DNA from: Plasmodium malariae
Lineage: Eukaryota > Apicomplexa > Aconoidasida > Haemosporida > Plasmodiidae
Assembly: GCF_900090045.1 (NCBI RefSeq)
Contig: NC_041788.1
Location: 1,240,001 to 1,304,000, forward strand
Direction: 5' to 3'
DNA: 64,000 bases
In this document: positions 33,178-43,075 of the stretch, piece by piece
How positions within the stretch are numbered: position 1 is the first letter of the stretch
How the letters are laid out: each line of letters starts with the position of its first letter
The notes under the pieces: model-generated
The model's database searches: none
Told to the model about the DNA's origin: nothing
What the model saw: only the letters and a program-made list of their open reading frames with translations
Translations under genes and position numbers: made by a program

Positions 33178-36100
33178 ATGACAACTAGTACATTAGCAAT
33201 ATATTTTGTATTTCTTAATTTTATTTTTAGTTTGTCAAGAATATACACTCTTTCTAGTAACTGCGATTTTAATTTTAATGTAAAGCTACTATCCGATATA
33301 TATGATAAATATAATGGACGAAAAGTGGAAGAACAAGTTGAAAACACAAACCATTGTAATAATTTAGAAAGTATTAATTCTCTTAAAGCTTTTTGGTTAT
33401 TAAAATTAAAGTCCATATGTACAAAAGAAACGTCAATTTTAGATAAACAGGTGTTCAATAATGTATGCAGTAGAACATTTACTGTACCCCATGTAACTAT
33501 TAATGGGTTAGCAGTAGGAAATGATGTTGTGAACATTGAATTTTTTTGTGCTCATTTTTTATATAGTAATAACAAAGAAATTATAAAATGTGTAAGGCAC
33601 AATGTGTTAAAAAATTACTTAAATATGTATCATATAGCGTTTGATTTGTCTGTGTCACAAGATTTATTAAAACAGTCTAGTCATGTCGATATTGTATTAA
33701 ATTTAAAAGATATTAATGGATTATCCTTGGTAAAAAAAATTGTGGATGACTCTGTATGCAGAATACATTCAAGTGTCCACACTATTATGAATAAAGCAGA
33801 TTTTGATTTATTAAAAGCATTATCAGGTTTATGTACGAAGTTAGGCTTTCATAACCAATTTATTATAACAGATAATATACATCCATTGGCCAATGCGTTA
33901 TTGAAGGAAATACCATATAGTTTAAATTCATTACATTTTAGTATACAGAATAGTTCTATATATTATGGCAATTTTGATTATTATTTATATAACCTTAAAT
34001 TAGCGGATATAGAATATATATTAAACTCATATTTGTCTTCATCAGTATTAAAATTAAGTAAAAACCATTCGTATGTTACATGGATAGGTTTAAATAAAGA
34101 TAATAATCTTTATAATAAGAAATATTCAGAACTATATAATTTATTGGATAATAATAAATATGTTGATAGAATAGTACGATGCTACAGTCAGTATACTTCT
34201 AAATATTATGGAGACAGTACAAAATACTTCCTTAGGTATATACCAGAAAATAAAAGAGACATGATGCAAAATAATCCAAAAATTTTTATTTATTTAATTA
34301 ATACTATATGTAAAAATATCCCATCAATTCATAAATGTGCCGAGAGAATTATTTTTTTGGATGGGGTATATGATCTTTATTTTAAGAATTTTATGATAAA
34401 TTTTATATATTACAACGCAGCATGTATATTTAATTGCAATCCTGTTGATTTAGGAAAAATATTAAACGTTGAACAAGTGTGGGATATTCTTGTAACATAT
34501 TTCTCCAATTCATATTTGATCAAGTATAAAAAGACAAAGCATAATAGTATTATTCATAGAAATAATGCTGATGCATCAGCAGATACGTACAAGGAACTAT
34601 CCAAGTCATATTATGCGAATTATGATTATGATTATGTTCATACTGGCAAATGGAGAAAGGAAATAAATTTAGATGATGAAGCAGCTATTTTGAGGCCTTC
34701 AGATGATGCAGTTGAATTTGAATTTTACAACTATACTTTTCAATCTCTCGATTTAGGAAGTTATGGCTTTTTCATTTTTAAAAACCAAATGGACGAGGAC
34801 AACATTTGTAAAATATCTTCCCTAATAGAAGCTAATGGGAAGAAGTATGTTCATGTAAATAAATTTATTACAGATTTCTTTAATAAGAATAATAAAAGAA
34901 TGCTTTCTTTTGATAAAGGAAACGGTAATTCAAATGATCATCATGATGGTCATAACGGAGGAAATGACGATGATCATCACGATGAACATGACGATGATCA
35001 TCACGATGGAAATGACGATGATCATCAAGATGGAAATGACGATGAACATCACGACGGAAATGGCAATAATATGGACTCTTTTAACCTATTTGATGACTTC
35101 CTTGGAGATGATAAGGAAGGTGGTAGTTTTATGGATTTATTTCAAAACAGTAACATGTTCAATAAGAATAAATTATTTGATAATTTATATCACGGTGAAG
35201 ATGGGGAGGAAAGCGATATTTATTCTGATAAGGAAGAAGAACCTTTTGACATAGAAAAGCATAAAATTTCTACAAGCGTTGGTTATATATATCCTCTAAA
35301 AAATGAATATACTCTTAAGGAATTACAACATGTGTATGAAGTTCATCCAACTTTTAATGATCTTGATGAAGAAATGAGGCATCAATTTTTTAGAAATAAA
35401 TTATTTGAAAAAGATCTTTTTTTTACGCTGAAAGATGTACCAACAAAAATAGATAATTATTATAAATATTATTATGAAATAAAAAAACACATGAATTTAT
35501 TTGACGCACATGATGAGGAACATTATCAGACTTTAATTAAGAATTCAAAAAGTGATCCAAATGTTTTTTCCAAAATTGATGTAGAATTTTTATGCACAAG
35601 GACAGGTAAATGGCCTTTGCATAGATCTTCGGGAAGATGGTTATCAGATGTTTTGTGTGAAGCTAAATTAGTTCCCCAGTTATTGTATAATTATGAATAC
35701 GCAGAGGAACACAAAAATATAAATAAAAATGAAATTGATGTTAATTTGTATACCATAGAAGAAGACACTAGATTAATTGGTATTGAATTTGAGGATCAAG
35801 AACCTCATAGATGTGCTATTAGTTATTTAGGAAATGAAAACAGAAAGACGCTTCTACCCATATCAGCAACTTCTTTAATTCAGGCATCTGTTGGATTTTG
35901 TATATTACATGGTTTTAAAATAGTATGGTTAGCAGATTCTGCTTTTGATATATATACAAATATTTATTTAAGATATACTTCTATTTTAGAACAAGGTGTA
36001 ACATACTATGAACAAAGTAAATTTGAAGTATATGGACAGACGAGATTAATAGCCAATTTGGAGTATATATCATCTGGTATGAATATTGAAAACAACCTTA

Positions 36101-36915
36101 TTACATCAGGTATATTTAAAAATAAATATAATTTAATTAGTTTTCCAGGAATTGATTTACCTTTTCAATTACTGATGAGTAAAAGGGTTAAAGATACTGT
36201 TTATAATTTAAAATTTGATTGTAATAGTTCGTCGTATAATGGATGCTCCGAATATTATCCTCTGATGAAAAAAAATAAAAAAGGTGCGTCTGATCGATAT
36301 CATGGTAAAATAATTCTAAATGGTAATTATTCCCAGAAGGAAAAAGATGAAATGTATGAATGTAGTTTTATGCATGATGAAACGTTTATCAAATTGAATA
36401 AAATGTTTCCTAAAGAATGTACCTTTGGATCTAGAATAGGTGATTGTCATAAAATAGTAAGAAAACATATCCCATGTCATGATAAACATTCATGTAGGTA
36501 CTTGTTATATATTTATGAAAATTTCCTTAAGCCGCAAAATCATACAAATTTGTTGCATGAACATTTTATAAAAGTTTCCGAAAATTTGACAAAATTGTCA
36601 AAACCATATTATTTACAATCGATTTTATCACTTGAACATGATATAGAAATAAAAAAAAGTAACAAAATGAATACGCAGTATGATGATATTGTATTATTTA
36701 TTTTGAAAAATTCTATATTTTATGTTTCCTGGGTTACCTCTAGTGAATACTGGAAAAGGGCTGTTTACGTTCAGTATACAGATAACCTCAACACAAACAA
36801 TACCTTTGATGGAAATAACAAAAAAGAATTATTTTGCCCAGTTGCTTATGCTCATGAATTTATAGGACACTTGTTAGTTCAGTACATGAAGTTTCCACAA
36901 AATGAACTGGAATAA
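33178..36915 (+). CDS. Large secreted protein, paralogue of the 25960-29994 protein; function unknown
   Basis: 1245 aa, one exon, with a clear signal peptide (residues 1-24, TLAIYFVFLNFIFSLSRIYT). Most of its length aligns collinearly with the divergent neighbour. A shared block at about 206-235 contains LSGLCTKLGF. Another follows with VTWIGLN and LYNLLDNNKY, and then FFTLKDVPTK. FLCTRTGKWP lies at about 803, and GFCILHGF later. CTFGSRIGDC is at about 1081-1090, followed by two further conserved Cys. SSEYWKR and FCPVAYAHEFIGH close the protein. A unique His/Asp/Gly/Asn repeat occupies about 586-627. The extreme C-terminus contains HEFIGH, an HExxH pattern that is YEFIYH in the paralogue. No membrane segment was seen after the leader. 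The family is unrecognised; a secreted, disulphide-linked protein of an invasive or transmission stage is a guess. Confidence 0.87.
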   Translation: MTTSTLAIYFVFLNFIFSLSRIYTLSSNCDFNFNVKLLSDIYDKYNGRKVEEQVENTNHCNNLESINSLKAFWLLKLKSICTKETSILDKQVFNNVCSRTFTVPHVTINGLAVGNDVVNIEFFCAHFLYSNNKEIIKCVRHNVLKNYLNMYHIAFDLSVSQDLLKQSSHVDIVLNLKDINGLSLVKKIVDDSVCRIHSSVHTIMNKADFDLLKALSGLCTKLGFHNQFIITDNIHPLANALLKEIPYSLNSLHFSIQNSSIYYGNFDYYLYNLKLADIEYILNSYLSSSVLKLSKNHSYVTWIGLNKDNNLYNKKYSELYNLLDNNKYVDRIVRCYSQYTSKYYGDSTKYFLRYIPENKRDMMQNNPKIFIYLINTICKNIPSIHKCAERIIFLDGVYDLYFKNFMINFIYYNAACIFNCNPVDLGKILNVEQVWDILVTYFSNSYLIKYKKTKHNSIIHRNNADASADTYKELSKSYYANYDYDYVHTGKWRKEINLDDEAAILRPSDDAVEFEFYNYTFQSLDLGSYGFFIFKNQMDEDNICKISSLIEANGKKYVHVNKFITDFFNKNNKRMLSFDKGNGNSNDHHDGHNGGNDDDHHDEHDDDHHDGNDDDHQDGNDDEHHDGNGNNMDSFNLFDDFLGDDKEGGSFMDLFQNSNMFNKNKLFDNLYHGEDGEESDIYSDKEEEPFDIEKHKISTSVGYIYPLKNEYTLKELQHVYEVHPTFNDLDEEMRHQFFRNKLFEKDLFFTLKDVPTKIDNYYKYYYEIKKHMNLFDAHDEEHYQTLIKNSKSDPNVFSKIDVEFLCTRTGKWPLHRSSGRWLSDVLCEAKLVPQLLYNYEYAEEHKNINKNEIDVNLYTIEEDTRLIGIEFEDQEPHRCAISYLGNENRKTLLPISATSLIQASVGFCILHGFKIVWLADSAFDIYTNIYLRYTSILEQGVTYYEQSKFEVYGQTRLIANLEYISSGMNIENNLITSGIFKNKYNLISFPGIDLPFQLLMSKRVKDTVYNLKFDCNSSSYNGCSEYYPLMKKNKKGASDRYHGKIILNGNYSQKEKDEMYECSFMHDETFIKLNKMFPKECTFGSRIGDCHKIVRKHIPCHDKHSCRYLLYIYENFLKPQNHTNLLHEHFIKVSENLTKLSKPYYLQSILSLEHDIEIKKSNKMNTQYDDIVLFILKNSIFYVSWVTSSEYWKRAVYVQYTDNLNTNNTFDGNNKKELFCPVAYAHEFIGHLLVQYMKFPQNELE
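34934..35067 (+). repeat. Coding repeat of Asp/His-rich units (NDDDHHDG-like)
   Basis: About six degenerate 21-30-bp units of GATGATCATCACGATGGAAATGAC encode D/H/G/N-rich octapeptides such as NDDDHHDG and EHDDDHHD. The paralogue at 25960-29994 has no equivalent. His/Asp clusters of this density can bind divalent metals; that is inference. Confidence 0.9.
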
Positions 36916-36973
36916 AAAAAAAAATTAAACTAGTGTAATTTTACGCCTTTGGAATTTCCCACAATGTGCATTC

Positions 36974-37009
<36 letters not shown>

Positions 37010-37870
37010 CACGTATTAATACGCTTGCGTATACCTTTTTGTTTTTTCTTGTTTTTACAGCTTTTTACGTATTTTTGTTTTTTGTTTTTTTGTCCAATTC
37101 CTTTTGCTGGTATTGTTTATTGCATATATTATATATAAGTATAGGCATGTTATATATTGTTTGATGTGGCTGATGTCGAAAGGATTATTTTACATTTTTA
37201 AAAAAAACGCTGTTTTTAGGAAAATGCTTTGTTAATATGTATATGTATGTAACATATATATAAACATGCACATTTCATATGAGGCAAAATACTATAAGTT
37301 AAGCTCATTTAGATTGCTTTATTTTATTATTTTATATAATTGTCTTTTTCCACACATATCCCTAATTTTACAACTGTTTATTATTTTTTTTTTTTATTTA
37401 AATAAGCAAATATGATGTTCATTCATGTATATATTTTCCATCTATATTTTATGAGTAAATTGTTGAATAAAAAATTTTTTTTTTTATTATTTTTTATATT
37501 ATAAACCTTTTAGTTTGTTTTTTTTTTTTTTTTTTTTTTCTCAATAATATGCATAAACTACTATTTTTGTGCTTACACATATATTAATTTTATTTTTTAT
37601 AAAAAAATTATGTTTGAAAATTATTTACATCGTGTAAGAAACGGGCCAATATATATGTGTAAATATTTCTAACAATGGCTTCTTCTTTTTTTTTTTTAAT
37701 TTATAATTAAAATTAATACAAAAATGTAAATATAAAAACAATTAAATTGTATTATTTTATTTTTTTTTTTTTCTATTTTTATTTACATAAGCATAATGTG
37801 CATAAAATGAAAAGCGATTTTCATTTATAACATATTTCTTAAGATAAAAGTGTTGGTAATGATAAAGACC
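36916..37870. other. Convergent intergenic region, no gene seen
   Basis: A/T-rich spacer between the 3' ends of the secreted-protein gene and ClpS, with a (TA)n run at 36980-37005 and several poly-T tracts. Nothing coding was recognised. Confidence 0.6.
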
Positions 37871-38975
37871 TTAAGAGTTTGTATCTTGGTTCTTCTTACT
37901 TTTTAATTGACTTTCATGAATTATTGAAACTGTTAATCCATTTTTTTGCAGTTCTATAAAATAAGAATGTGTACAATTAATATTTTTGAAAACATCATCA
38001 TATACGTATGTACGAATGTCTAAATAAGTATCCATTATAATATTACCTTCGCAATACTTTTCTGCTTTTGATTTCCAAGTTGATAAAATGAGAGCTTGCC
38101 CTGTACTATGAGCCTCAACAGTAATTGTATGCGCCTTCGCTTTACTTATTTGTCCAATTACTTTTACAATGACGTCAGTCACATAGGTGAAACTACAAAT
38201 GGGAGAAAACAAAATAAAATAGGGAAACGCGTTTCACATGTATACATATATGCATGTACGTATGCATATATATACACATATAGATAAGCTATATTGAAAA
38301 TTATCAAAAGAGTACTTGTGAATATCATCATTATAGAGGATGACCTTCCATGCTGTCGTTTCCTTTTCTCTCTTTTTCTTTTCTTCGTCATAAAACTCCT
38401 CTATGTTGTCTTTTTTTATCTCCTTTATAACTTGTCTATTAAAAATAATTATGTTATGTAGAGCGATATCCGTTGTAATAATACAAAAGGAAAATGAAAA
38501 TCACAATGAGATTAAGTGCATAATACTCATCAAAAACAGTAAGAAAAGAATGGAGGGAATTTATTGTAACCTCAGTTTCTTGATTTCTTCCAAATTTGCA
38601 TTTTGCTTAGACTGGATAATATTTTTATTTTTTTTTATTTGACTCTAAAAAGGAAAAGAATAAAAAAAAAAAAAAAAGACGGATAAAATATACTAGGTTG
38701 TTAACTTTGTAGATGGCCTCAATACCTTTATCTGCTTCATTATTTAAATAAAAAAAAACTTGAATGAATAAACAAAAATATCAAAATTTTAAACGTTTTT
38801 CCTAAACCTTGAATGCCTTAAATATGTATATGTTATTGTTACTGTTCTGAATTTTCGAAGAAACATTAACAAAATTCCACTGCCTATCGATATATTTTTT
38901 GTTATATGAATTTGTACACTTACAAAATAATATATATAATAACAACAAAAAAAAGGATTTTACATATTTATACAT
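37871..38975 (-). CDS. clpS: ClpS-type Clp protease adaptor (N-degron adaptor), 5 exons, probably apicoplast
   Basis: ClpS presents N-degron substrates to the Clp AAA+ unfoldase. My exon model (in transcript order) is 38975-38808, 38644-38571, 38435-38316, 38192-38047 and 37953-37871, giving 196 aa with all phases consistent. The core starts at WKVILYNDDIHNFTYV. Asn-Asp-Asp at 116-118 matches the conserved ClpS NDD, and His149 in VEAHSTG matches the conserved His of the EVHETG motif; both line the N-degron pocket. The core ends with YCEELQKNGLTVSIIHE. The N-terminus MYKYVKSFFLLLLYILFC is a signal peptide followed by about 80 mostly basic residues, the layout of an apicoplast leader. A 93-bp intron (38046-37954) lies in frame without a stop, so an ORF-only reading wrongly adds 31 residues in the middle of the domain. 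Confidence 0.88.
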
Positions 38976-40357
38976 TTTTTCTTCATTTGAGGTTCATAAC
39001 GTTCTATCAAATCAAACGAAAGTAAAAAAAAAAAAAATCATAAAAAAGGAAATAACTTATCTCTTATAAGATCATTTATTCATCTTCATATGGAAAAAAA
39101 AAAAGGTGTCCTATGACTTAATATTACGCACTTTCATTATATAATGTAATCATATAATTTTTCATATATCCATATGTGAAATACACTTATCTGTGTAAAA
39201 GGTTATCATCTGGAAGGAAATATTTTTATATGATAAGCGTAATGTACCAAGAAAAACCCCTATATATATAATGTTACACAATTCATTGAAGTATATCGTT
39301 AATTATATGCTATTACAATATCGACGTTTAACTTCTTAAGCATTTATCATAAATGACACGAATTTCTTCATATAAAAATGTACTTGTTCTAATTAGTAAC
39401 GTTTCCCTTTTTTTTTTTTTTTTTTTTACTATTGTTCATGCTGTAAATTCCTTCATCCGAGGAACATTCTGTTTTATTACATTTCATTTTACCGTATTAA
39501 GGTATATTTTAATGCATTATATTTTATCACATATGCGATTCCGCATATTTTATTATATTATATTTTCCTTATATTTTTACTTACTTTTTGTGTAATTTCA
39601 ATCCTTCACATTCTAAAACAGATACCCGTACAGGTGAAATTACTTCATCAATAACTTTCCATTATATATTTTTTTAAGTCCAAAAAAAGAAAATTTTTTT
39701 TTTTTTTACGAAAATATCAAAAGAAAAATAGAATACTGTTAAAAAATACAGTTTCACGCAATCCAAGTATACTATAAGGATTATGCGATTGGAAAAAATA
39801 TTAAATCCACTTACATAAAAAAGAAATATTTGCATTGCAGTTATAATTTGTATGCATTTTACATATATATTATTATGAAGGTAGTAGGACATTATATACA
39901 TTTAACAATAACATATTAAGAATATTTTATATATATTGCCAATAAATCCATTAATAATGGTTTTCCTTATATTTCCCATATCTTCATATTCTAACAATTT
40001 TTAAATTTTATATATTTAATGAATATTTTTTTCAAGTGAAAGTTTTTATCATTTATATATTTCTTTCTTTCTCAGTTACTCTGAAAATATTAAAACAGAT
40101 GAGGATGTATTCTTTTAAGAATTCGATTAAGTTGCGTTATTCTGAAAATAGCAGCTTAAATGTCTACCGTATGTAGTATATATGTGTGTTTGTATTTATG
40201 CATATTTGTACGTATGTATGTATGTATGTTTGTTTGTACATGTGTATGTATTTATGTACGCGGGTATTTATCTACGTATTCATGCATCTGTTCATGTATG
40301 TACCATTGCGAACCAGCAACCCATGTTATATGAGCATAAAACATTATTCACATTAAA
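38976..40357. other. Divergent intergenic region, no gene seen
   Basis: Lies between the starts of ClpS (-) and the TBC protein (+), so it probably contains both promoters. A TG/TA-alternating segment is at 40172-40300. Small frames here lack coding character. Confidence 0.55.
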
Positions 40358-42277
40358 ATGGAATATAAATTAGAGTTTTTGAGCTATTTGCTTATTTTTA
40401 AAAAGAAAAATGAAAGAATATCTAAATTTGATGAACAAATAAAAACGTGTATTAATATATTTGAAAAAATGGTAGTTGATGAAAAAGACTTGATATATTT
40501 GTTTGAAAAAAATATATTAGATATGAATCCATGTATTCGCTCATTATGCTGGAAATTGGCATTAAAACATCTTAGTTTAAATACGAAGAAATGGAATGAA
40601 GAACTTATTGAAAAGAAGAAATTGTATGAAGATTATATAAAATGTTTTGTAATAAATCCTTTGAGATGTAGTTATAGTAATGATGTATATGAAGAAGAAA
40701 AAAAAGAGAATGCTTCAACAAAATTAAATGAGGAATCGGAAACGAACATAATAAATTCCGAATTATTCAGTCAAATTAATAAAGATACATTTAGAACTAG
40801 ACCAGAATTATCATTTTTCAATTTAAATCCGCAACAAACTATTAATAATAATATTAAAATTTTGAACAGCTTAATTAACGTAGAAAATTATGAAGAAGAT
40901 AATGAAGAAATACCATTCTTAGTTAACATAAATAGTAACAACAATACAAACTTAAGTAGTAGCACGAACAACTTGAATAACAATGAAAACAACTCTCATT
41001 TTTACGATATATATACAAATAAAGAGAAAAATAGTATAGCAAGTACTGTTAATAAAAATGAAAAGGCAGTGGACAACATGATAAATATTTCAACAGATGT
41101 TAATAAAGACAGAACGCCAAATTTTGAGATAAACAGTCAGAGATCTAATGAGAAAATAACAGACATGCATATTTTAAAAAGTACTGAACCTAATCCAACT
41201 GATGAAGTTAATTTATTAGTATACAAAGAGGATAATAATTTATATATGGAACAAAAAAGGAATCATGTTGAATTTTTATCAACAGAAAGCACATCACAAA
41301 ATCTGCACATAGGAATAACAAACCAATCATCAGAACATTGTGTTACTTCGAAAAATTACGAAAAATATGTAAACCATTTTTCCGATGTTTGTGATATAGT
41401 TAATCCGAGAAGACATTACGATTTACTATGTAGGATATTATTTATATATGCTAAAATTCATCCATATGTTAAATATGTTCAAGGCATGAATGAAATTTTG
41501 GCGCCTCTATATTTTATTATTTTTAATGATCCATTATGTAACTGTTCATTACAAGGGGAAGCTGATACATTTTTTTGTTTTATTGAATTGATGCAAAGAC
41601 AAAGAGATGTTTTTTGTGAAGGGTTAGATAATACTGATGACGGTATAAACGGAAAACTTAAAAAATTTTCTCTTTTACTAAGAATAAAAGAATACGAAAT
41701 ATGGAAGAAATTATATATTCTTAAAATAGAAACTCAGTATTATGCTTTAAAATGGGTTCTATTATTATTAACACAAGAATTTGATATGGCAGATACTATT
41801 ATATTATATGATCATTTTATTATTAATAATAATGAAAATTTTATTTTGTACATTTGTTTGGTTATTTGTATGAAGCTAAAAAGCTCCCTACTATGCGGTA
41901 ATTTCAGTGTTAATCTAAAACTTCTTCAAAATATTCCACCTTTTGATCCATATGACATTATTTATGAAGCTAAGAATTTAATGAACAATGATTTAAAACA
42001 AAATTTTAACATTACTGATATTTATAATAACTATATTTGTGAAAAGAAAAGAAAAAACTCTTTGGAATCTTTAAAAAGTGATAACACAGTTGATGTATCA
42101 TCGTCTTCTGAAAATTTGTCGAACATGTACGATTGTAGCATCAGCAGTAATAGGAGAGGAACTCTACTTAACAACCTACGAAATAAATCCATTGTACAAA
42201 ACATTAAGAACTATATTAGCAATAAAATAGATACAAGCAAAGCGTTTGATGAGGATCTGGATTTTGATCATTTGTAA
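40358..42277 (+). CDS. TBC-domain Rab GTPase-activating protein, TBC1D13-like
   Basis: 639 aa, one exon. TBC proteins switch Rab GTPases off. The N-terminus (CIRSLCWKLALKHLSLNTKKW) matches the start of TBC1D13-type domains. INKDTFRTRPELSFF (from residue 140) contains the IxxDxxR motif with the arginine finger, Arg146. A low-complexity Asn/Ser/Glu insert of about 190 residues follows. The domain then resumes with RRHYDLLCRILFIYAKIHP and YVQGMNEILAPLYF, which carries the glutamine finger (Gln375). The helical C-lobe (YYALKWVLLLLTQEFD) and a Ser-rich tail follow. Both catalytic fingers are present, so it is predicted active. It lies near a SNARE and Rab11A; whether Rab11A is its substrate is unknown. 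Confidence 0.85.
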   Translation: MEYKLEFLSYLLIFKKKNERISKFDEQIKTCINIFEKMVVDEKDLIYLFEKNILDMNPCIRSLCWKLALKHLSLNTKKWNEELIEKKKLYEDYIKCFVINPLRCSYSNDVYEEEKKENASTKLNEESETNIINSELFSQINKDTFRTRPELSFFNLNPQQTINNNIKILNSLINVENYEEDNEEIPFLVNINSNNNTNLSSSTNNLNNNENNSHFYDIYTNKEKNSIASTVNKNEKAVDNMINISTDVNKDRTPNFEINSQRSNEKITDMHILKSTEPNPTDEVNLLVYKEDNNLYMEQKRNHVEFLSTESTSQNLHIGITNQSSEHCVTSKNYEKYVNHFSDVCDIVNPRRHYDLLCRILFIYAKIHPYVKYVQGMNEILAPLYFIIFNDPLCNCSLQGEADTFFCFIELMQRQRDVFCEGLDNTDDGINGKLKKFSLLLRIKEYEIWKKLYILKIETQYYALKWVLLLLTQEFDMADTIILYDHFIINNNENFILYICLVICMKLKSSLLCGNFSVNLKLLQNIPPFDPYDIIYEAKNLMNNDLKQNFNITDIYNNYICEKKRKNSLESLKSDNTVDVSSSSENLSNMYDCSISSNRRGTLLNNLRNKSIVQNIKNYISNKIDTSKAFDEDLDFDHL

Positions 42278-42556
42278 CTTCCAGCCGATTTTTAGGACAT
42301 TTTCGATAAATGGACCTACATGTACAGGCGTAAGCGTAGAACTGCGTGGGTTAAACTGTTCTCATATATGTGTATGAAGCATACATATATATAAGCTCTT
42401 TCAGTGTGTTCACAATAAAGCTTCCATTCATGATGTAAATTCACCGTGAAAATTAAAAAATTGAGTCAACTGTACTTTTCTGCGCGCTTTTTTCCCTTTT
42501 ATTTTATTTATTTTTTTTTTTTGTGCACCTATTTTCTCTACTTAAGTGCATGTATA

Positions 42557-42588
<32 letters not shown>

Positions 42589-43075
42589 CAAAAGATAGTA
42601 ACGTAGAAACATATATATTAAATACCCCCAAGTAATATTTCTTTTTTTTTGGTAAAACATGAAATAAAATTTTTAATTCATTTTTTTAGTTTTTCTTTCA
42701 ATTTGCACTATATATGGGACGATATTATTTTGTATATAATTTATGTATATGCACAGTATCGGACGTATATGTATACATGTATTCATGTACATATGTACAA
42801 ACATGTATTGATATGTTCGTTCTCAGTTAATATGCCTATATATATTACTAATGTAAAAGGACCCTTATTCAATCACTGATTAAAATAAACAAAAGTAGCA
42901 GTGTATCCTAGCGTGTCCATTGCTTTAAAAGTGTTTGAACAGCCGCAGAAAGTTTTTACACAAATAAATTTATATTAACCAGAAAGCTAATGAATATATA
43001 TATTTTTAGACTTTTTTATTTTACTTCACTTCATTTTACTTCACTTTACTTTATTTCATTTTATTTTTTTTCTGT
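42278..43075. other. Convergent intergenic region, no gene seen
   Basis: A/T-rich spacer with (TA)n at 42558-42580 and direct TTTTACTTCACTTCA-like repeats at 43017-43060. It may hold 3' UTRs of both flanking genes. A further 3' exon of the EEP gene cannot be excluded, because a good donor sits at that gene's stop. Confidence 0.5.

Noticed and set aside
33178..36915. Assignment of the two large secreted proteins to CLAG/RhopH1 or RhopH2
   Set aside because: Size and secretion fit, but I recall clag genes as multi-exon, and I could see no recognisable RhopH2 similarity; these genes are single-exon. Left unassigned.
37954..38046. 31-residue segment (NIIMDTYLDI...) as part of ClpS
   Set aside because: It has canonical intron ends and interrupts the conserved YCEELQKNGL strand. 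Removing it restores the family alignment in frame.
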